DNA of 42,395 nt from the NCBI RefSeq assembly GCF_018917435.1, contig NZ_JAHLOQ010000030.1, forward strand, positions 1 through 42,395, in the 5' to 3' direction. Positions 24,662 through 35,237 of the stretch are shown piece after piece. The position numbers and the translations under genes are program-made. The notes beneath the pieces are model-generated. The model searched no databases, had not been told where the DNA came from, and worked only from the letters and a program-made list of their open reading frames with translations. Position 1 is the first letter of the stretch. Each line of letters starts with the position of its first letter. The DNA comes from Intestinibacter bartlettii. Lineage in GTDB: Bacteria; Bacillota; Clostridia; Peptostreptococcales; Peptostreptococcaceae.

Positions 24662-26542
24662 TTACTTCCATATTTTAAATATTCTATATGATTTTTCATC
24701 CATATCTATATTAAATTTTCCATCAACTGTAGTAATTTTTTCACCATTATTAATTACTGAATATGTAACTGTTACTTCTTCTAAATAGTCTGCTTTTATA
24801 TCTAATTTAACACTTTGTTTAGCTTTACTTCTGTTTATAAGCACTAATTCAGTATCATCTTCATTATATCTTATATATGAAAATACATCATCGTTTCCTG
24901 TATATACAAAGTAAGTATCTCCTAAAGTAAATACTTTATTTCTATTTCTAAATTGACTACAATGTCTATAAAAATCCATTATTTCAATATCTTCATTTTT
25001 CCAAGGATATGTTTTTCTATTTTCTGGATCTTTACCTCCTTCAAGTCCTGCTTCGTCACCATAATATATATATGGCACTCCTTCAAAACTCATTTGAGTT
25101 AATATAGCCAATTTTAACAGTTCTTTATCAGAATTTAATGCTGTCTTTACTCTTACAATATCATGACTACTTAATAAGTTTAGATTAGACTTAAATGCTT
25201 CACTTGGATAGTTCTCTTTTATTGTTATAAAGAAATCATTTAATTGCCAAGATGATATTTGTCCATTTAAGAAAGAAACTAAATTATCTCTAAACGGATA
25301 TCCTAAAACGCTATCTAATTGATCTCCAAGTAAATAAGTTCTTCTTTCTCCATAACTTATTTTATTAGATGCATCTTCCCATACTTCTCCTATCACTATA
25401 GATTCTTCATCATTTTTTCTTGCTTCTTTCTTTAACTCTTTTATAAATTTAGTAGGAAGTTCGTCTGCTACATCTAATCGCCATCCTTTAACCCCCATAT
25501 TCATCCATTTATTTATTACACTATCATCATCGTATATGATATAGTCCATAAATGAAGGTTCTAACTCATTAGTATTAGGTAGAGCTTTTATTCCCCACCA
25601 AGATTGATATTCCTCAGGTCCTTCTTTAAAATTAAACCATGATCTATATGGAGAATCTTCAGATTGATAAGCGCCTACACTGTCATAATGATTAAATTTA
25701 TTAAAATAAATACTGTCTGCTCCAACATGACTAAATACTCCATCTAAAACTATAGACATACCCTTTTCTGCGGCTTTATCTATTAATTCTTTAAATATCT
25801 TTTCGTCACCAAACATAGGGTCTATATTTTTATAATTACCTGTATCGTATTTATGATTACTTGCAGCTTCAAATATAGGACTTAAGTATATAACTGTTAC
25901 ACCAAGTTTTTTTAGATATCCAAGTTTGTTAATTATACCTTTAAGGTTCCCACCTTGGAAATCCCATCTTAATATTTCTCCATTTTTATCTTTTATATAC
26001 ATTGGGTCATCATCCCAATTTCCATATAAAAATGAATTTTTCTTTGGATTGTCAACTTTTCCACTTCTATTACCATTATTAAATCTGTCTACAAATACAT
26101 GGTATAAAACTCCTTCTTTAAACCATGAAGGTACTTTATAATCCTCGTATACAGTTAATTGGTACTTATTTAAATTTTCATAATTATATTCACAAATCAT
26201 TCCATTATTAGGTTGTTTTCCATAAAATAATGTTTTGTTTTCTCCATATAAATTTAACTCAACAACAAAAAAGTAATAATATGTTGCAGGTTGTTCTAAA
26301 GGAGCTATTTCTACAGAATATTCTTTTAATTCTTGTGTTTCACCAGTTTGTTTTAATTCTAATTCTCTTACAACTACTGGATTTAGATTTTCATCTTCTT
26401 TTTCTATTATTAATTTTATACTGTATACATCAAGAGACTTGCTACTCTCAACTTTAATTTTTGAAGTCTCACAAGTCTTTAAAGCTCCAAATGGAGCTTT
26501 AAAGTTTGTATCCCATGAATTATATCTTATAATGTTCGCCAT
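24662..26542 (-). CDS. GH13 alpha-amylase family enzyme (neopullulanase/cyclomaltodextrinase-like)
   Basis: A cytoplasmic glycoside hydrolase of 626 aa: an N-terminal beta-sandwich domain (1-130), then a (beta/alpha)8 catalytic domain. The four GH13 regions are LDGVFSHVG (266-274), GWRLDVADE with nucleophile D357, VIGEVWED with acid/base E386, and LLSSHDIVR with D461. There is no signal peptide. It starts 2 nt after the glgP stop codon in the same operon, with GAGGGTG inside glgP as ribosome site. In this setting it would trim branched glucans or linear maltodextrins released from glycogen. Confidence 0.9.
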   Translation of the reverse strand: MANIIRYNSWDTNFKAPFGALKTCETSKIKVESSKSLDVYSIKLIIEKEDENLNPVVVRELELKQTGETQELKEYSVEIAPLEQPATYYYFFVVELNLYGENKTLFYGKQPNNGMICEYNYENLNKYQLTVYEDYKVPSWFKEGVLYHVFVDRFNNGNRSGKVDNPKKNSFLYGNWDDDPMYIKDKNGEILRWDFQGGNLKGIINKLGYLKKLGVTVIYLSPIFEAASNHKYDTGNYKNIDPMFGDEKIFKELIDKAAEKGMSIVLDGVFSHVGADSIYFNKFNHYDSVGAYQSEDSPYRSWFNFKEGPEEYQSWWGIKALPNTNELEPSFMDYIIYDDDSVINKWMNMGVKGWRLDVADELPTKFIKELKKEARKNDEESIVIGEVWEDASNKISYGERRTYLLGDQLDSVLGYPFRDNLVSFLNGQISSWQLNDFFITIKENYPSEAFKSNLNLLSSHDIVRVKTALNSDKELLKLAILTQMSFEGVPYIYYGDEAGLEGGKDPENRKTYPWKNEDIEIMDFYRHCSQFRNRNKVFTLGDTYFVYTGNDDVFSYIRYNEDDTELVLINRSKAKQSVKLDIKADYLEEVTVTYSVINNGEKITTVDGKFNIDMDEKSYRIFKIWK

Positions 26543-26543
26543 A

Positions 26544-28976
26544 TTATTTTACACCCTCTTTAAACCAAATATCATTTATATATTCTTCTATTGTTCTATC
26601 ACTAGAGAAGAATCCTGAACATGCTGTATTTTTTAATGATACTTTATTCCAAAGGTCTTTATTTTTATAAAGTTCTTGTAAACTCTTTTGTGCATCAATA
26701 TAAGAATAAAAATCTCTTAGCACAAAATATTCATCATTATTAGTAATTAAAGAATCATATATTGCAATTCCATCTTTTCCTAATCCAGGTATAAAACCAT
26801 TAACTAAGTCATCAACTACTCTTTTAATTCTTCTATCACTGTGATATAAATCTTTAGAAGAATATCCGCCATATTTATTGTATTCTAAGACTTGTTCAGC
26901 ATTTAGACCAAATATAAACATATTTTCTTTTCCAACTTGTTCTGAAATTTCTACATTTGCCCCATCCATAGTTGCCATTGTTATAGCACCATTCATCATA
27001 AGTTTCATGTTACCAGTTCCTGATGCTTCTTTTGTAGTTGTAGATATTTGTTCACTTACATTTGCAGCTGGAATTATTTTTTCAGCAATTGATACTCCAT
27101 AGTTTTCAATAAATACTACTTTTATTTTGTGGTTAACTCTAGAATCATTATTTACTAAATCTGCAACACTATTTATAAGTTTTATTATACATTTTGCTAA
27201 ATAATATCCTGGAGCTGCTTTAGCACCAAATATAAATGTACGAGGTACTAATTCCATTTCTGGATTATCTAGTAATTCATGATATAAGTAAAGAATATGA
27301 AGTACATTTAATAATTGCCTCTTATATGCATGTAATCTTTTTATTTGAACATCAAATATAGAATTTGGATCTACTTGTATTCCTTGTTTTTTGTATATAT
27401 AATCTGCAAGTTTTACTTTATTGTTATATTTTATTTGTCCAACTCTATCTAAAACTTTTTTATCATCTAGGTATTTTTCTAAATCTTTTAGTTTTCTAGT
27501 ATCTTTCTTCCACTCATCACCAATTAATTCCGTAATTAATTCAGAAAGTTCTTTGTTACAACTCATTAACCATCTTCTATGAGCTATACCATTTGTTTTA
27601 TTATTAAATTTATATGGTTCATCTTGATAGAAATCTTTTAATTCTTCTTTTTCTAGAATTTTAGTATGAAGCTTAGCAACACCATTTACGCTATGACTTC
27701 CTCTTATACATAGATGTGCCATTCTGACTTCACCATTATAGATAATTCTCATATAATTGATTTTACCCCAGTCATTATGATATTTACTTTGTAAATATTC
27801 AACATATCTTCTATCTATTTCTTCTATTATCATATAGATTCTTGGTAATAATTTTTTGATCATTTCAACTGGCCATTTTTCTAATGCCTCAGATAAAATT
27901 GTGTGATTTGTATATGACATAACTCTAGTAGTTATATCCCATGCTTCATCCCAAGAAAATCCTTCTTCATCTAAAAGTATTCTCATTAATTCAGGTATAC
28001 ATAAAGTAGGATGTGTATCATTTATATGAACTGCTACCTTTTTAGGTAAGTCTCTTAAACTTACTTTATTTTTTTTACATTTTCTTATAATATCTTGTAA
28101 TCCTGCACTTACAAAGAAGTATTCTTGTTTTAATCTAAGTAATCTACCTGCATAGTTTGAATCATTTGGATATAAAACTTGAGATATCTCTTCAGCATAA
28201 TATTTATATTTTAATGCATCTTCGTAACTTCCATTTTGATTTTTAGCATTTCTAGTAACTTCAGCAAAGTCCCTATTTAAAACTTCACTTTTCCATAATC
28301 TAAGAGTATTTATACATTGATTTTCATATCCTATTATTGGTATATCATAAGGCATGGCCATAATAGGGATATAATTTTCATGTACTACTGCTAGATTTCC
28401 ATCAGCTTTTTGTCTTAAATAAGCATCACCTTCAAATTTTACTACAACTGCTCTATTAGGTCTTACAGTTTCCCATGGATATTGACCATTTTTTAGCCAG
28501 TTGTCTGGTAGTTCAACTTGAGATCCATTTACAAATTTTTGTTCGAATAAACCGTATTTATATCTTATTCCATATCCATGACCACTAATTCCAACTGATG
28601 CCATTGAATCTAAAAAGCATGCTGCTAGTCTTCCTAGTCCGCCATTTCCTAATCCTGGATCTGGTTCTGTTTCTATTATCTCATCTAAATTAATGCCTAA
28701 TTCTTTAAGACCTTCTTCTATTTCATGTTCTACATCCAAATTTAATAAATTAGATTGTAGCTGTCTTCCTATTAAAAATTCCATTGAAAAATAAAATACA
28801 GCCTTTTCCTTGTCAATTCTAGTTCCAACCCATTCTTTAGCTATAAAATCTTTTATAACACAGCATAAAACTCTAAAAACTTCGTCTTTACTAGCTTCTT
28901 CAACAGGTTGAGCATATAGACTGTACATCTTAGTTTTAAAAGCATGTTTAAATTTCTTTTTGCTAATTGTGATCAT
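26544..28976 (-). CDS. glgP: glycogen/maltodextrin phosphorylase
   Basis: An 810-aa GT35 phosphorylase releasing glucose-1-phosphate from glucan ends. Seen: YFSMEFLIGRQLQSNLLNL near the N-terminus, the glycine-rich GLGNGGLGRLAACFLDS, HINDTHPTL, KTNGIAHRRWL and the PLP site EASGTGNMKLMMNG with K658. The length is typical of bacterial enzymes. It lies fifth in the glg operon, 155 nt after glgA, separated by two hairpins that may tune its expression, and is coupled to the amylase gene. The ribosome site is AAGGGAG before ATG. Confidence 0.96.
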   Translation of the reverse strand: MITISKKKFKHAFKTKMYSLYAQPVEEASKDEVFRVLCCVIKDFIAKEWVGTRIDKEKAVFYFSMEFLIGRQLQSNLLNLDVEHEIEEGLKELGINLDEIIETEPDPGLGNGGLGRLAACFLDSMASVGISGHGYGIRYKYGLFEQKFVNGSQVELPDNWLKNGQYPWETVRPNRAVVVKFEGDAYLRQKADGNLAVVHENYIPIMAMPYDIPIIGYENQCINTLRLWKSEVLNRDFAEVTRNAKNQNGSYEDALKYKYYAEEISQVLYPNDSNYAGRLLRLKQEYFFVSAGLQDIIRKCKKNKVSLRDLPKKVAVHINDTHPTLCIPELMRILLDEEGFSWDEAWDITTRVMSYTNHTILSEALEKWPVEMIKKLLPRIYMIIEEIDRRYVEYLQSKYHNDWGKINYMRIIYNGEVRMAHLCIRGSHSVNGVAKLHTKILEKEELKDFYQDEPYKFNNKTNGIAHRRWLMSCNKELSELITELIGDEWKKDTRKLKDLEKYLDDKKVLDRVGQIKYNNKVKLADYIYKKQGIQVDPNSIFDVQIKRLHAYKRQLLNVLHILYLYHELLDNPEMELVPRTFIFGAKAAPGYYLAKCIIKLINSVADLVNNDSRVNHKIKVVFIENYGVSIAEKIIPAANVSEQISTTTKEASGTGNMKLMMNGAITMATMDGANVEISEQVGKENMFIFGLNAEQVLEYNKYGGYSSKDLYHSDRRIKRVVDDLVNGFIPGLGKDGIAIYDSLITNNDEYFVLRDFYSYIDAQKSLQELYKNKDLWNKVSLKNTACSGFFSSDRTIEEYINDIWFKEGVK

Positions 28977-28991
28977 AAGCCATCTCCCTTA

Positions 28992-29051
28992 CTATTAAAA
29001 AATAACCCCTTTTTTCGCATAAAAGGGCAATGCACTTGCCTAAGCAAGTGC
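28992..29051 (-). terminator. two tandem hairpins between glgA and glgP
   Basis: On the minus strand the first stem is GCACTTGC-ttag-GCAAGTGC (29032-29051), then CCCTTTT pairs with AAAAGGG (29007-29027), followed by TTATTTTTTAATAG. The second has the form of an intrinsic terminator and stands just before the glgP ribosome site, so it may attenuate glgP and amylase transcription. Confidence 0.6.
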
Positions 29052-29131
29052 TTGAATTATATTTATTTAAATTTTGTATATAAATATAATTTCCCTTAAT
29101 GCTATTTATACTATTTTCAAATAAATTTTTC

Positions 29132-30568
29132 TTATAGACTTTTATATATATTGATGTATTCTTTAGCTGATTTACTCCAACTATTATCAGTATTCATCGC
29201 ATTTCTAACTAGTGTATTCCATGTTCCTCTGTCTTGTTGGTATAATCTTAATGCTTTTTGTAATGTAAAGAACATTTCATGAGCATTATAATTTGAGAAA
29301 CTAAATCCATTACCTTCATGAGTATATTGATTGTAAGGATTTACTGTATCTCTTAATCCACCAGTCTCTCTAACTATTGGTAATGTTCCATATCTCATTG
29401 CTATCATTTGACCTATTCCACATGGTTCAAATAATGAAGGCATTAAGAATATATCACTAGCAGCATAAATTTGTTGGGCTAATGAACTATCAAAAGTTAT
29501 ATTAGCTGAAACTTTTGAAGGATAGTGAGAATCATAATAATGGAACATTGATTGATATTGGTTTTCTCCTGTTCCTAATACAACTAATTGTAAGTTTTCA
29601 TTTATGATTTCTGGCATCATAAAATCTATTAAATCTAAACCTTTTTGTGAAACTAATCTAGATACTATACCAACCATAGGAATATCTGGATTAACTTCTA
29701 ATTTTAAAAGTTTTTGTAATTCAATTTTATTTTGTACTTTTTTGTCTAATGAATTTACATCATAATTGACAAATATATTTTGGTCTGTTTGTGGATTATT
29801 TATATCATAGTCTATACCATTTAGTATTCCTACTAATTTATGTTGATTTGCTCTTATTAATCCATCTAATGTGTTTCCATAGAATTCTGTTTCTATTTCG
29901 CCAGCATATGTTGGACTTACTGTAGAAACTTTATCAGCAAAATTTATACCTGCTTTCATAAAGTTTATTTGTCCGTGATATTCTATGTCACCATTATTAA
30001 AATGTCTAAAGTCAATATCTAATATATCTCCTAATATTTCACTTGGGAAAATACCTTGATATTGTAAGTTATGTATAGTATACATAGTTTTTATATTTCT
30101 GTATTTTGGTAAGTGTCCATATTTTTCTTTTAAGAATAATGGTAACATTCCTGTATGCCAATCATTTATATTAATTACATCAGGGTAAAAACCTAATTTA
30201 TCTATAGATTTTAATACAGCATTTGTAAAGAATATAAATCTTTCTGCATCATCCCCATGTCCATATATACTTTCTGCACCATCTCTTTTGAAATAGTATT
30301 CATTATCTATAAAGTAGAATGTTACTCCATCTAATTCTAGTTGCTCTACACCACAGTATTGACTTCTCCATGATACATCAACGCTAAATTCTCCTACTTT
30401 TTTTAGTCTATCTTTTAAGTATGTAGGTATTGTTGAGTATTTAGGCATCATTACCCTAACATCTACACCTTCTCTTTTTAATGCTTTAGGTAATGCATAA
30501 GCAACATCGCCTAAACCTCCTGTTTTAGCAAAGGGCCAACACTCTGCTGTCACATAAAGGACCTTCAT
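29132..30568 (-). CDS. glgA: glycogen synthase (ADP-glucose type)
   Basis: A 478-aa GT5 glycosyltransferase that extends alpha-1,4-glucan from ADP-glucose. Seen: the N-terminal ADP-glucose loop KTGGLGDV (15-22), INDWHTGMLPL, GILNGIDYDINNP, GIVSRLVSQKGLDL, and PSLFEPCGIGQMIAMRYG with the C-terminal catalytic Glu. The start is at 30568 (MKVLYVTAE), set by AAGGGGGT; an upstream in-frame ATG at 30598 would overlap glgD further and has no site. It follows glgD by 16 nt. Confidence 0.96.
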   Translation of the reverse strand: MKVLYVTAECWPFAKTGGLGDVAYALPKALKREGVDVRVMMPKYSTIPTYLKDRLKKVGEFSVDVSWRSQYCGVEQLELDGVTFYFIDNEYYFKRDGAESIYGHGDDAERFIFFTNAVLKSIDKLGFYPDVININDWHTGMLPLFLKEKYGHLPKYRNIKTMYTIHNLQYQGIFPSEILGDILDIDFRHFNNGDIEYHGQINFMKAGINFADKVSTVSPTYAGEIETEFYGNTLDGLIRANQHKLVGILNGIDYDINNPQTDQNIFVNYDVNSLDKKVQNKIELQKLLKLEVNPDIPMVGIVSRLVSQKGLDLIDFMMPEIINENLQLVVLGTGENQYQSMFHYYDSHYPSKVSANITFDSSLAQQIYAASDIFLMPSLFEPCGIGQMIAMRYGTLPIVRETGGLRDTVNPYNQYTHEGNGFSFSNYNAHEMFFTLQKALRLYQQDRGTWNTLVRNAMNTDNSWSKSAKEYINIYKSL

Positions 30569-30584
30569 ATTTTCTACCCCCTTA

Positions 30585-31667
30585 TTAAACTGTTTCATTT
30601 TTCTCGATTACCATTGGGTAATCTTTATCTCCTTTTAGTTCTTTATTTGAACTTATAGTTACATTTTTATCTAATATTACATTTTCTAGTACTACGTTGT
30701 CTCCTATTTTACAACTTTGCATTATTACAGAATTTCTAACAACTGTACCATCAATTTGGCAACCAGTTGCTATAAATGATCCTCTAACTTCAGCATTTTC
30801 TCCATACATAGTTGGTGCTTGTGATTTATCTTTAGTAAATATTTTTCTATTTGCTCTAAATAATTCTTTAGATACTTCTTCTGTTAATAATTCTTTACTT
30901 GCTTCGTAATAGCTTTTTAATGAAGTTATGCATTTTAAATAGCCTTCGTATTTATATGCACCTACTTGTATATTGTCTAATTGATTTATTATGTAATCTT
31001 CTATGTAAGAATATGTTCCCATGCTAGCTATACTGTATATACATTGTATAAAATCTGTACGTTTCATTATGAAAGTATCCATGCATATATTTGCACTTGG
31101 GAAAGTATTTAAGTTATTACCTATATTTTTTATTCTTCTATCTTTATCTATATTTAAAGTGTTACAATTTTTAAAGTCTTTGTTTGCATTGTCAACACGT
31201 TTATAAACTATTGTTATATCATTATTTGATTTTTTATGATATTTTAATAAATCATTATAATCTATTGAACAAATCATATATGATGGTGCAACTATTATAT
31301 ATTCCTCAGGGCTTTTTTCTATATAATCTATATTAGCTAATATTGTATATATATCCCCTTTTCTATATCCATAGTTATTGTTATTTTTAGTATTTTCTGG
31401 ACTCAATACATATAGTCCGCCTTGTTTTCTACTTAAATCCCAGTCTTTACCGCTTCCTAAATGGTCAGTTAAAGATCTGTATTTTTCTCTTGCATATATA
31501 CCTACATTTGTTATTCCTGAATTAACCATATTTGATAATGTAAAGTCTATTAATCTATATCTACCGGCAATTGGTATAGTTGCCACTGGTCTGTGATCTG
31601 ATAATACATTTACAGATGGATTTTGTATGCTATCTAAATTTATTAAGCCCATGCATTCATTTTTCAT
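30585..31667 (-). CDS. glgD: glucose-1-phosphate adenylyltransferase, GlgD subunit
   Basis: A 360-aa protein of the ADP-glucose pyrophosphorylase family. It keeps PIAGRYRLIDFTLSNMVNSGI, GLYVLSP and the C-terminal left-handed beta-helix repeats (GSFIATGCQIDGTVVRNSVI), but lacks the N-terminal GGxGxRL nucleotide loop seen in GlgC; the region reads INLDSIQNPSVNVLSDHRP. As in other Firmicutes, it is probably a catalytically poor partner that tunes GlgC in a heterotetramer. The Shine-Dalgarno is AGGGGGAAA. It sits between glgC and glgA. Confidence 0.93.
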   Translation of the reverse strand: MKNECMGLINLDSIQNPSVNVLSDHRPVATIPIAGRYRLIDFTLSNMVNSGITNVGIYAREKYRSLTDHLGSGKDWDLSRKQGGLYVLSPENTKNNNNYGYRKGDIYTILANIDYIEKSPEEYIIVAPSYMICSIDYNDLLKYHKKSNNDITIVYKRVDNANKDFKNCNTLNIDKDRRIKNIGNNLNTFPSANICMDTFIMKRTDFIQCIYSIASMGTYSYIEDYIINQLDNIQVGAYKYEGYLKCITSLKSYYEASKELLTEEVSKELFRANRKIFTKDKSQAPTMYGENAEVRGSFIATGCQIDGTVVRNSVIMQSCKIGDNVVLENVILDKNVTISSNKELKGDKDYPMVIEKNETV

Positions 31668-31728
31668 AAAGTTTCCCCCTATATTTACCTATGTTCTATT
31701 TAAATATGTTCTTTTATTTTTAATATTT

Positions 31729-32859
31729 TTATGCTTTTACTAATTCAAATTCTGATACTACGCTTATTTCGTTATCTTCATCTTTTATTATAGCATTGTC
31801 TTCTATAACTGCTCCTTCTGCTATCATAGCTTTTTTGATAACTACATTTTTTCCTATTTTTACATTAGGCATTATTACAGAGTCTTCAACAACTGAACCT
31901 TCACCAATTTGTACTTTATGTGATAATACAGTGTTTTTAACAGTTCCGTAAACTCTGCAACCATCGGCAATTAATGATTTTTTAACTGATGCGTTTGGTC
32001 CTATATATTGTGGTGGCACATCATTTGTATTAGTGTAGATTCTCCATTGTGGATCGTTTAAATCTACTGCTTCTGGATCATTTATTAAATCCATGTTTGC
32101 TTCCCATAAACTTTGTATAGTACCAACGTCTCTCCAATATCCTTTGAATGGATATGCGAACATTGATTGTCCTTCTTTTAACATAGTTGGTATTACATTA
32201 TGTCCGAAATCGTCTAAGCATTCTCCTGTTTCATCTGCTCTTTTGAAATATGCTCTTAAAGTCTTCCAGTCAAATATGTAAATACCCATAGAGGCTAAAT
32301 TACTTTTTGGTTCTTTTGGTTTTTCTTCAAATTCATAAATGCTTCCATCTTCATTTGTATTCATAATTCCAAATCTACTTGCTTCATCCCATGGTACTTC
32401 TATTACTGCTATTGTTGCTTTAGCACCTTTTTCTTTATGGAATTCAAGCATTTTACTGTAGTCCATTTTATATATATGGTCTCCAGATAAAATTAAAACA
32501 TATTCTGGATCATAATTATCTATAAAGTCCATATTTTTCTTTATTGCATTGGCTGTACCATTAAACCAATGACCTTCTTTTTCATTCATATATGGTTGAA
32601 GTATTGTAACACCGCCATTAACTCTGTCTAAATCCCAGTGATCACCCATACCGATGTGTGAATTTAATATTTGTGGTTTATATTGAGTTAATACACCAAC
32701 TGTATCAATTCCTGAATTAGAACAGTTACTTAAAACAAAATCTATAATTCTATATTTTCCCCCAAATGATACGGCTGGTTTTGCAATTCTTTTTGTAAAT
32801 ACTCCTAATCTAGAGCCTTGTCCTCCTGCTAAAATCATAGCTAGCATTTCTTTTTTCAT
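31729..32859 (-). CDS. glgC: glucose-1-phosphate adenylyltransferase, catalytic subunit
   Basis: A 376-aa enzyme making ADP-glucose from ATP and glucose-1-phosphate, the committed step of glycogen synthesis. The nucleotide loop LAGGQGSRL is at residues 10-18, followed by [37 protein letters not shown] and GYWRDVGT, then a C-terminal beta-helix with hexapeptide repeats. The ribosome site AAAGGGGACC precedes ATG. It is 62 nt before glgD; 210 nt separate it from glgB upstream. Confidence 0.97.
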   Translation of the reverse strand: MKKEMLAMILAGGQGSRLGVFTKRIAKPAVSFGGKYRIIDFVLSNCSNSGIDTVGVLTQYKPQILNSHIGMGDHWDLDRVNGGVTILQPYMNEKEGHWFNGTANAIKKNMDFIDNYDPEYVLILSGDHIYKMDYSKMLEFHKEKGAKATIAVIEVPWDEASRFGIMNTNEDGSIYEFEEKPKEPKSNLASMGIYIFDWKTLRAYFKRADETGECLDDFGHNVIPTMLKEGQSMFAYPFKGYWRDVGTIQSLWEANMDLINDPEAVDLNDPQWRIYTNTNDVPPQYIGPNASVKKSLIADGCRVYGTVKNTVLSHKVQIGEGSVVEDSVIMPNVKIGKNVVIKKAMIAEGAVIEDNAIIKDEDNEISVVSEFELVKA

Positions 32860-33068
32860 ATATGGTCCCCTTTCATATAGTATACCTATATTTTTATATT
32901 TTAAAGTTATTAATCAATTTATTATTTTATAATAAATTACTTGCTTTTATGAATTTTAAAAATATATTAATTAAAATTACTTCTAAATCGAAGCGTCTTT
33001 TTATAACAATTATAATATATTTTTGTATATTTTTGAGATGCTTTTATATATTTTGCTATATTTTAAAT
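32860..33068. other. non-coding gap between glgB and glgC
   Basis: AT-rich; contains the glgC ribosome site and a weak imperfect hairpin (AAGCGTC near 32994 with GAGATGCTT near 33035). I see no convincing promoter or terminator, so read-through from glgB is likely. Confidence 0.4.
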
Positions 33069-35237
33069 TTATTTGTTTAATAATCTCTTTTTATTAGCTT
33101 TTTTCTTTTTATTTCTGTTATTTTTTGTTTTTTTAGATTTTTTTGTAGTTTCCACCTTAAAATCCTTTTTTGATTTTTCTGCAGTTTTTTCTATAATTTT
33201 TGAATCATATTCTTTTTCAACTGTTGTTTCTTTTGTAGGTTCATCTGTTATTTTTACTGTATTATTTTTTTCATCTATTTCATCTATTTGTTGCTTAGAT
33301 TGTTTTGCTTTTTCTTTAGCTAATTCTTTTTCTAATTTTACAGTTTTTTCTTTATTTAATTTTATAAAAGTTGCACCTAGTGGAGGAACTTTTATAGTTA
33401 TATGATATTGTTTGTTGTGCCAGTTTTCATCTACTGAAACTAATTCAGCATTCTCCATTATTTGATTTGATCCATAATATTTTTCATTATCACTGTTTAA
33501 AATTTCTTCGTAAATACCTTCATAAGGTACCCCTACTTTATAATCGTAATATACGTTTGGAGTAAAGTTTAAAACAGCTATTATGAAATCTTTAGGATCT
33601 TTGCTTAATCTCATTAAAGTAATAATACTTTGATCCTTATTATTAGGATCTATAAAATCAAACCCCTTATATGTATTATCTAATTCGTATAAAGATTTTT
33701 CATCTTTGTATAAGTAATTTAAATCTTTTACGTAGTCTTTCATTTTTGAATGTTGCTCAATTTCTAATAGCTCCCATTCTAGCCCATAAGCATATCTCCA
33801 CTCTAATCCTTGCGCAAATTCAGAACCCATAAATAATAATTTTTTACCTGGATGTATCATATAGTAAGCATATAAAAGTCTTAAATTCGCAAATCTTTGC
33901 CAATCATCCCCTGGCATTTTATCTAATAAAGACTTTTTACCATGTACAACCTCATCATGTGATAATGGTAATATGAAGTTTTCTGAGAATGCATACATAA
34001 ATGAGAATGTTATTAAATCATGGTGATACTTTCTATATACTGGGTCTTTTTCCATGTATTTTAAAGTATCATTCATCCAACCCATATTCCATTTATATGA
34101 GAATCCTAAACCACCACTATATGTTGGTGATGTTACCATAGGCCAAGCAGTTGATTCTTCTGCTACTACTATTGGATTTTCAACATTAGCATATATCACT
34201 TCATTTAATCTTCTTAAGAAGTTTATTGCTTCTATATTTTCTTTTCCCCCGTATTGATTTGGTTCCCAATCTCCACCATCATAATCAAGATAAAGCATAC
34301 TACTTACTGCATCAACTCTTATCCCATCTATATGATATTCTTTAAACCAATATAATACATTTGAAAGTAAGAAGCTGTTAACTTCAGGTTTACCAACATC
34401 AAAATGTGCTGTTCCCCATGCTAAATTTTCTGCTTTTAATGGACTTGCATATTCATATTGAGCAGAACCATCAAATCTATAAAGCCCATGTATATCTTTA
34501 CAAAAATGACTATATGCAAAGTCTAATATAATTCCAAGTCCTAATTCATGTGCCTTATCTACAAAAGCTTTAAATTCATTAGGATTTCCATATCTACTTG
34601 TTGTAGCATAATAACCTATAGTTTGATACCCCCAACTCATATCTAATGGATATTCTGTTATAGGCATTAATTCTATATGTGTATATCCCATGTCTTTACA
34701 ATATTCAAGCATTTCATAAAGTTCTTCATAGTTAAAGAAATCTCCATCCCATTTTCTTTTCCAAGACCCTAGATGAACCTCATAAATGTTTATTGGTTGC
34801 TCAAATACTGATTTTTTATTTTTTTGATCTAAATATTTTTTATCGCTCCAATTAAATTTTCCTAAATCAAAAACTTTTGAAGCAGTTTCTGGTCTTAATT
34901 CTGCATAAGTTCCATATGGATCTGATTTTAGTCTACTTACTCCGTCACACCCTACAACATTGTATTTATATATATCCCCTTGTGATAAATCTGTTGTAAA
35001 GATTGACCAAACCCCAGAATCATATAAATTTTTAAGTTTATGAGAACTACCATCCCAGTCATTGAAATCCCCCACTAGTTGAATCTCCTGTGCATTAGGA
35101 GCCCATACCATGAAAGATATTCCTTCTTCCCCGTTGTAACTAACTTTGTGGTTTCCCATATATTTATAACTATCTAAAGCATTTCCGCTCTTAAAGTTAT
35201 TTATATTTTCTTCCTTTATTATATCTAAATAATTAAT
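33069..35237 (-). CDS. glgB: 1,4-alpha-glucan branching enzyme with ATT start and Lys-rich tail
   Basis: A GH13/GT-like branching enzyme, 722 aa from the proposed start. It has an N-terminal CBM48 (FMVWAPNAQEIQLVGDFNDW) and catalytic regions LDFAYSHF, GIRVDAVSS (D309), VVAEESTAW (E360/E361) and LPLSHDEVVHGK (D428). The first ATG (35159) has no ribosome site, but the frame stays open for 26 more codons to ATT at 35237, which lies 6 nt after AAGGAGGGG; these residues (NYLDIIKEENINNF, then LDSYKYMG) match the normal N-terminus of the family (xFxxGxxxxaYxxlGaH). The last 88 residues are a Lys/Glu-rich tail absent from usual GlgB. First gene of the glg operon. Confidence 0.93.
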   Translation of the reverse strand: MNYLDIIKEENINNFKSGNALDSYKYMGNHKVSYNGEEGISFMVWAPNAQEIQLVGDFNDWDGSSHKLKNLYDSGVWSIFTTDLSQGDIYKYNVVGCDGVSRLKSDPYGTYAELRPETASKVFDLGKFNWSDKKYLDQKNKKSVFEQPINIYEVHLGSWKRKWDGDFFNYEELYEMLEYCKDMGYTHIELMPITEYPLDMSWGYQTIGYYATTSRYGNPNEFKAFVDKAHELGLGIILDFAYSHFCKDIHGLYRFDGSAQYEYASPLKAENLAWGTAHFDVGKPEVNSFLLSNVLYWFKEYHIDGIRVDAVSSMLYLDYDGGDWEPNQYGGKENIEAINFLRRLNEVIYANVENPIVVAEESTAWPMVTSPTYSGGLGFSYKWNMGWMNDTLKYMEKDPVYRKYHHDLITFSFMYAFSENFILPLSHDEVVHGKKSLLDKMPGDDWQRFANLRLLYAYYMIHPGKKLLFMGSEFAQGLEWRYAYGLEWELLEIEQHSKMKDYVKDLNYLYKDEKSLYELDNTYKGFDFIDPNNKDQSIITLMRLSKDPKDFIIAVLNFTPNVYYDYKVGVPYEGIYEEILNSDNEKYYGSNQIMENAELVSVDENWHNKQYHITIKVPPLGATFIKLNKEKTVKLEKELAKEKAKQSKQQIDEIDEKNNTVKITDEPTKETTVEKEYDSKIIEKTAEKSKKDFKVETTKKSKKTKNNRNKKKKANKKRLLNK

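Noticed and set aside
33073-33405. 110-codon Phe/Leu/Ser-rich open frame on the plus strand
   Set aside because: It is the antisense of the lysine-rich GlgB tail; Lys codons read backwards give Phe/Leu. No ribosome site.
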